The notes under the pieces: model-generated | The model's input: only the letters and a program-made list of their open reading frames with translations | Told to the model about the DNA's origin: nothing | Database searches by the model: none | Translations under genes and position numbers: made by a program | Shown: positions 7,701 to 10,382 of the stretch, piece by piece | How the letters are laid out: each line of letters starts with the position of its first letter | How positions within the stretch are numbered: position 1 is the stretch's first letter | Origin: a bacterium | GTDB lineage: Bacteria; Babelota; Babeliae; Babelales; Babelaceae | Direction of reading: 5' to 3' | NCBI GenBank assembly: GCA_021847535.1 | Contig: JAJZMR010000021.1 | Location: 1-10,382, forward strand | DNA: 10,382 nt

Positions 7701-8858
7701 ACACTTGTTATTTCAGGTGCTGTTAACATGGTGCTTGAACCTGGTGCTGAAGTTGTCCTTGGTGGCGGTAACCTTATTTTTGAAGGTGATTCACGACTTT
7801 ATTGTGAGCCTGATACTTCGGTGAATGTGCCTAGTGGAACAAGTGTTGCATCAACGGATAACATGCGCGTGAAATTTACCGGCGCAGGGCGTGTTACTTT
7901 TAAAGAAAATGCCCAATTAGTTATTCCACGTGGAGCATTGCTTGGTGTTGAAACAAATACAGACCTGGGTCAATTAGGTATAGGGATACCTATCACGAAT
8001 CAATCATGGGCATTTACTGATAATGCACAGTTCTTCATCGGTTCATCGTCTGAATACGGCGGTGGTTTTCAAATAGGCGATACATTTGGCAGCGGTTCTG
8101 GCCTTAACATGACCTTTACCCTCTTATTAACAGGCGCTGGTGCATTATTGGATCTGGATAGCCAAGGCTTTCTAGGGCTCGGTGCTGGTATTGTCAATAA
8201 ACCACAAACGGCTCCCAACACTTGGTTAATTGCACCATTGTACCATGTAGGTAGTATCACTATTTCAGTTCCAGAGGGTACTTTTGATAATCAGCAGACC
8301 TATTCGGGTGACAATAATCTTGCTGGCCTGTTAGCGATTATTAATTCAACTTCCAGTTGCCCTGCATACAATTTTAGCTTTGATACGGTTAATGCTGATA
8401 TCTTGGGTGGTGGGAATATGGTTCTTCTTTCTACCATTGCACCAACCACTGGTGTTCAGCCTTTAGTACAGGCAACAGCAGGCGTTACCAATCCATACAT
8501 CACTGCAGGTATTATGTCATCTAAAGCAGCATTGCTTGACTATCCAAAATTTGTACTTGCACCGATTGTCAATGGAGGTGGCTTGGCATTATTCGATTAT
8601 TTGACGATGTCGGAATACAGCACCCAGGGCGGAAAAACAGCGACTATATTTAGGAACAAACTGGGTGAAGCAACTATCGGATACATACTCAATAGCGCTG
8701 GAGTTAATACAATTCAGCGTAATATCGCTGGGCCTATTCGAGGGCTTAATGGAACCTATGTCAATCCAAATAATTCACTCGAAATAGGTGCCGTTGGTAT
8801 CGCGGTAGACCTTTCTACGAATGCTCCAGAATTATCTCAATTAAATCCAGAACAGTAA
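4728..8858 (+). CDS. Large exported beta-solenoid-like protein, autotransporter-passenger style without barrel
   Basis: This 1376-residue protein belongs to no family I can name. Residues 1-26 form a signal peptide: basic start (RDSLFKK), hydrophobic core (QSAFCALLICSS), likely cleavage after A26. The mature part opens with TIWSGGAQSGNVTVAPGNSLIISGQN, very like the first turns of autotransporter or adhesin passengers. Most of the rest is short beta-strand-like stretches separated by Gly, Asn, Ser and Asp, for example GSIITVSVINDLTLSG (92-107) and VVLGGGNLIFEGDSRLY (1009-1025). This suggests a right-handed beta-helix. Thirteen cysteines remain after cleavage, four of them in CCTSNLSCPC (531-540). 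The C-terminus (LDLSTN-type, ending NPEQ) has no autotransporter barrel and no aromatic last residue. The start is fixed by AAGGA at 4716-4720, seven bases upstream. The next exported-protein gene follows after 17 bases, suggesting co-transcription. It is probably a surface adhesin or envelope-layer protein; that role is inference. Confidence 0.85.
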   Translation: MRDSLFKKITQSAFCALLICSSRIDADTIWSGGAQSGNVTVAPGNSLIISGQNFLTTPVNIVNTSGSTGYVTIAADATITSSQELYFSATTGSIITVSVINDLTLSGTNGVNFLVTMSGGGTLDFQIAGGKTLSFTQTTTVGGGTIFLDNMINTSPTVVFQRFSPASDPDPDGHAFIEVGNNSAISFLGQFSGNSGTIQFDATASTSNIGRLILQINDGGAVVNEAASLTRFPVTLANIQFNQGSSYGNPELLFGGTPSVGNYNGLLIVNGNLTWNGLENNPFCELTPTSSTVIRSGFILGAGSKTTVNPESYIDYVVTVTNITVLPAIPDDVLNVPCERFLTRVIKDRNPAALIIDGNPDNSDPAQIFMLGNSAIYFRSGVDCLGNSSMFAADGTISFTINPTLNPSDEGSLLNVGTILLDVEGPLVVNGDSDPAFTDGTALQILSWQVTSTGGSVLIYQNDTNFPLRTYAQDAQGNYLQYGSGTFLINNKMALYQMHLQHTDEIHPIFDDNIAGQSSPTYVGGDRLNICCTSNLSCPCYAARVVPAIQFYNSYFDLHTSAAAVGLSLQIVNDFAPDLNNISQFIFYGNGRCIDNGTGRSLILGTEVGSTAADFQTIVSRDAQLDVMQTVTVVDAGRVNPEIDLQLTVSVNNYKVTPGITGNISGQLGVNTLFLAYASNISIGTQNNTFGGTSLPTLDILGEFFSFSTQGGDLNSPQSSCTTGQGGMFVDYNGVVNNNSNRVNFGMMVTKSSNGLVNLAYNQVFFDPRVGIAQWQLNLNDPSQLLIIGPDTEFSDYTLDWQNLMKDYCSTYSQPLFVPYEPTTAPFFPATLYPVVAANLNGLPTIQGTVDQMQVINSRLGDQVHLMIDGGLVREFVLLTGRSSGTAPVGVLALQNNALVGLGTAARNVDSLDASVVLGVNGVILMPNGSATVRLNVDTLINNYCHIVTGTAFGSTAVTGDRLLIDSVVPKGLRIKSDGVLDLTQFTSTLQTLVISGAVNMVLEPGAEVVLGGGNLIFEGDSRLYCEPDTSVNVPSGTSVASTDNMRVKFTGAGRVTFKENAQLVIPRGALLGVETNTDLGQLGIGIPITNQSWAFTDNAQFFIGSSSEYGGGFQIGDTFGSGSGLNMTFTLLLTGAGALLDLDSQGFLGLGAGIVNKPQTAPNTWLIAPLYHVGSITISVPEGTFDNQQTYSGDNNLAGLLAIINSTSSCPAYNFSFDTVNADILGGGNMVLLSTIAPTTGVQPLVQATAGVTNPYITAGIMSSKAALLDYPKFVLAPIVNGGGLALFDYLTMSEYSTQGGKTATIFRNKLGEATIGYILNSAGVNTIQRNIAGPIRGLNGTYVNPNNSLEIGAVGIAVDLSTNAPELSQLNPEQ

Positions 8859-8875
8859 AAAAAGGGATAGAGACT

Positions 8876-10382
8876 ATGAATAAGCAATTTACATTATTAT
8901 TGACGGCAGTGCTTACACCTGCAAGCACTCTGCAGGCATGGCAAGAAACACGGACTCCATTAAGTCTGTTCGAAGGATACATGCACTACCCACTTGATCG
9001 GGATCGTGAGCTCAATGATTTTAATCTGGACACTCATTTTTGGACCGGTATTTATTCCAGAACAGCTCCCAATGCTTATAATAATAATTGTGGCGATACG
9101 CAACTTGTAGACAGCTGTTGTCCAGGGCGTAAGGAATCACTGGCAGCCCTCTATTTTGGGCAAACAACATTTACGCTTGAAGAGGCCTTTGCTAACTCAT
9201 TTATTGCACCAGGTACCCCAATCAATCCATTTGTTATCTTGGCTCCCATCACGATTAATGTTGATTACCGTGAACAGGGTGTCTGGTTTGGAACAACATT
9301 GAGTACACGTTTTGGTTGCGATAAACAATGGAATGGCGGGCTACGTGTACGGGTGCCATTCCGCGATATACAAGTACAACCAGTTTGTGGTGATCCGATT
9401 ATTGCGGCAGAAAATGCAAATCCTGTTACTAATTATTATCAACAGCGCGTTGAGTCTATCCAAGTTCAGGGAAGTAATCCACAAACGAATAATGTCTTTG
9501 TCGCCCGGCTTGATGCGCTGAGTGTCCTTGATAGGGTTTATTTTAATGTGGATGGGAAACAAGTTCCTATGGTTACGTATCCATCAACAGAAGATATCCT
9601 TATTGCTGGTCAAGCGACTTCAGGCATGGTGCCATCAACGAATGGTCCAACTTCTGCTGCACCGTTTTTGTCAATCATTGAAAGCACTAATGGCTCAGTG
9701 CCGACATCGGTACGGTGGGCAGATATTCCACAAAACAGTACGGGTATTTTAAATGGTGATGGTTCTGGACTGAGTGAGTTACAACGCGGCAGAGTTGCAA
9801 GCGATTATGTTTACACAGCACTTGGGGCAGATCCGGCTGCGCAATCGCAGTTGTATGTTGTGCCTAATGTTCAAGGTTCTGGGCAAGCAACGCCAGGAGC
9901 ACTTTTAGGTGGCGCAAGCGCAACGTACAATATCTTGACTGCAGCATTTAATAGTTTGGCTAATACTCCATTAAGTAACTTCATAGATCAAATAGGTCTG
10001 AATGCCTGTTATGGCAATACACGTGGCATGGGTGACACCAACTTCGAATTTTATTTAGGTTACGATTGGAAAGATAATGGTTACTTTGAAGGCCGCCTCT
10101 GGATTACTGCGCCGACAGGTCTTAAAGTGAAAGATCCATTACAAATTTTGAAATTCCCAACGGGTAATAACGGCCATGCTGAAGTGGGTTTAGGGATCGC
10201 CGGAGGTATCGAAACGCTGCGCTATCTTGCGTTCAACTTCGATGCCTACGTCATCGGCGTTCTGCCAGCTTCTCAAGCAATTGCCGCACCATTTGCCGGA
10301 GCATCTGTTAAAAATATCGGGCCATGCGTTTCAGGTAAAACATCATGGACCTATGGTATTCTTGATCTGAACATGAACATCA
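8876..10382 (+). CDS. Probable outer-membrane beta-barrel protein, 3' end outside the window
   Basis: An ATG at 8876, with AAGGGA at 8862-8867 eight bases upstream, opens a frame of 502 codons with no stop before the window ends. Residues 1-21 look like a signal peptide (MNKQF, then LLLTAVLTPASTLQA). The mature part has alternating polar/hydrophobic strands rich in aromatics, Gly and Asn, for example GVWFGTTLSTRFG (135-147), LRVRVPFRDIQV (156-167) and NFEFYLGYDW (389-398). This fits an outer-membrane barrel. A less strand-like section, about 230-370 (rich in Ser, Gly, Ala and Gln), may be a large loop or plug. Cysteines occur at 72, 81-82, 148, 171, 378 and 484. The final strand is missing, so the usual C-terminal aromatic signature cannot be tested. 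Being 17 bases behind the large exported protein, it may be that protein's outer-membrane anchor or exporter. This is inference; the exact family is not recognised. Confidence 0.8.
   Translation, partial: MNKQFTLLLTAVLTPASTLQAWQETRTPLSLFEGYMHYPLDRDRELNDFNLDTHFWTGIYSRTAPNAYNNNCGDTQLVDSCCPGRKESLAALYFGQTTFTLEEAFANSFIAPGTPINPFVILAPITINVDYREQGVWFGTTLSTRFGCDKQWNGGLRVRVPFRDIQVQPVCGDPIIAAENANPVTNYYQQRVESIQVQGSNPQTNNVFVARLDALSVLDRVYFNVDGKQVPMVTYPSTEDILIAGQATSGMVPSTNGPTSAAPFLSIIESTNGSVPTSVRWADIPQNSTGILNGDGSGLSELQRGRVASDYVYTALGADPAAQSQLYVVPNVQGSGQATPGALLGGASATYNILTAAFNSLANTPLSNFIDQIGLNACYGNTRGMGDTNFEFYLGYDWKDNGYFEGRLWITAPTGLKVKDPLQILKFPTGNNGHAEVGLGIAGGIETLRYLAFNFDAYVIGVLPASQAIAAPFAGASVKNIGPCVSGKTSWTYGILDLNMNI

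Noticed and set aside
4728..8858. Classical autotransporter (type Va) with its own barrel
   Set aside because: The C-terminal 250-300 residues lack amphipathic barrel strands and a terminal aromatic residue; the protein ends in a polar tail.
9312..9752. Short + and - frames within the last gene (9312-9521, 9341-9562, 9522-9752)
   Set aside because: They overlap the uninterrupted 502-codon frame from 8876, which has a signal peptide, a ribosome site and barrel-like composition. The short frames have none of these.

Overview
The window looks like chromosomal DNA from a low-GC, Gram-negative-type (diderm) bacterium, probably host-associated. All genes lie on the + strand. The evidence for this is a spermidine/putrescine importer together with two large secreted or outer-membrane proteins that match no common household family. 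The style resembles Candidatus Dependentiae (TM6/Babeliae): T-rich genes, a polyamine uptake operon, and families of long exported proteins with no recognisable domains. That placement is an impression from memory. Chlamydiae-like or other intracellular lineages cannot be excluded.

Region 1 (about 62-4636) reads as one tightly packed operon. A good sigma70-type promoter (-35 at 62-67, -10 at 85-90) precedes a small polytopic membrane protein with a histidine-rich N-terminus (138-833). The four-part polyamine ABC importer follows: PotA ATPase (830-1921), PotB permease (1933-2769), PotC permease (2766-3562) and PotD binding protein (3566-4636). ATGA stop/start overlaps link the membrane protein to potA, and potB to potC. 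The other gaps are 11 and 3 bases. PotC is broken by a one-base frameshift at a run of seven T residues. That run is exactly in phase as a T TTT TTT slippery heptamer, so the break may be a recoding site, a real mutation or an assembly error. PotD keeps some of the residues that contact polyamine in the E. coli protein and appears to lack others.

Region 2 (4637-4727) is a 91-base spacer. It holds a perfect TTGACA -35 candidate, a weak -10, a small A+T-rich hairpin and a good ribosome binding site.

Region 3 (4728-10382) is a two-gene exported-protein unit. The first gene encodes a 1376-residue protein with a signal peptide and a Gly/Asn/Ser/Thr-rich, beta-solenoid-like sequence reminiscent of autotransporter passengers, but without a C-terminal barrel. 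After 17 bases comes a second exported protein, probably an outer-membrane beta-barrel, which runs off the window end. Both have several cysteines, including adjacent Cys pairs. A surface passenger with its own barrel partner is the main hypothesis here, and it is inference only.

No RNA genes, mobile elements, CRISPR arrays or long DNA repeats were seen.
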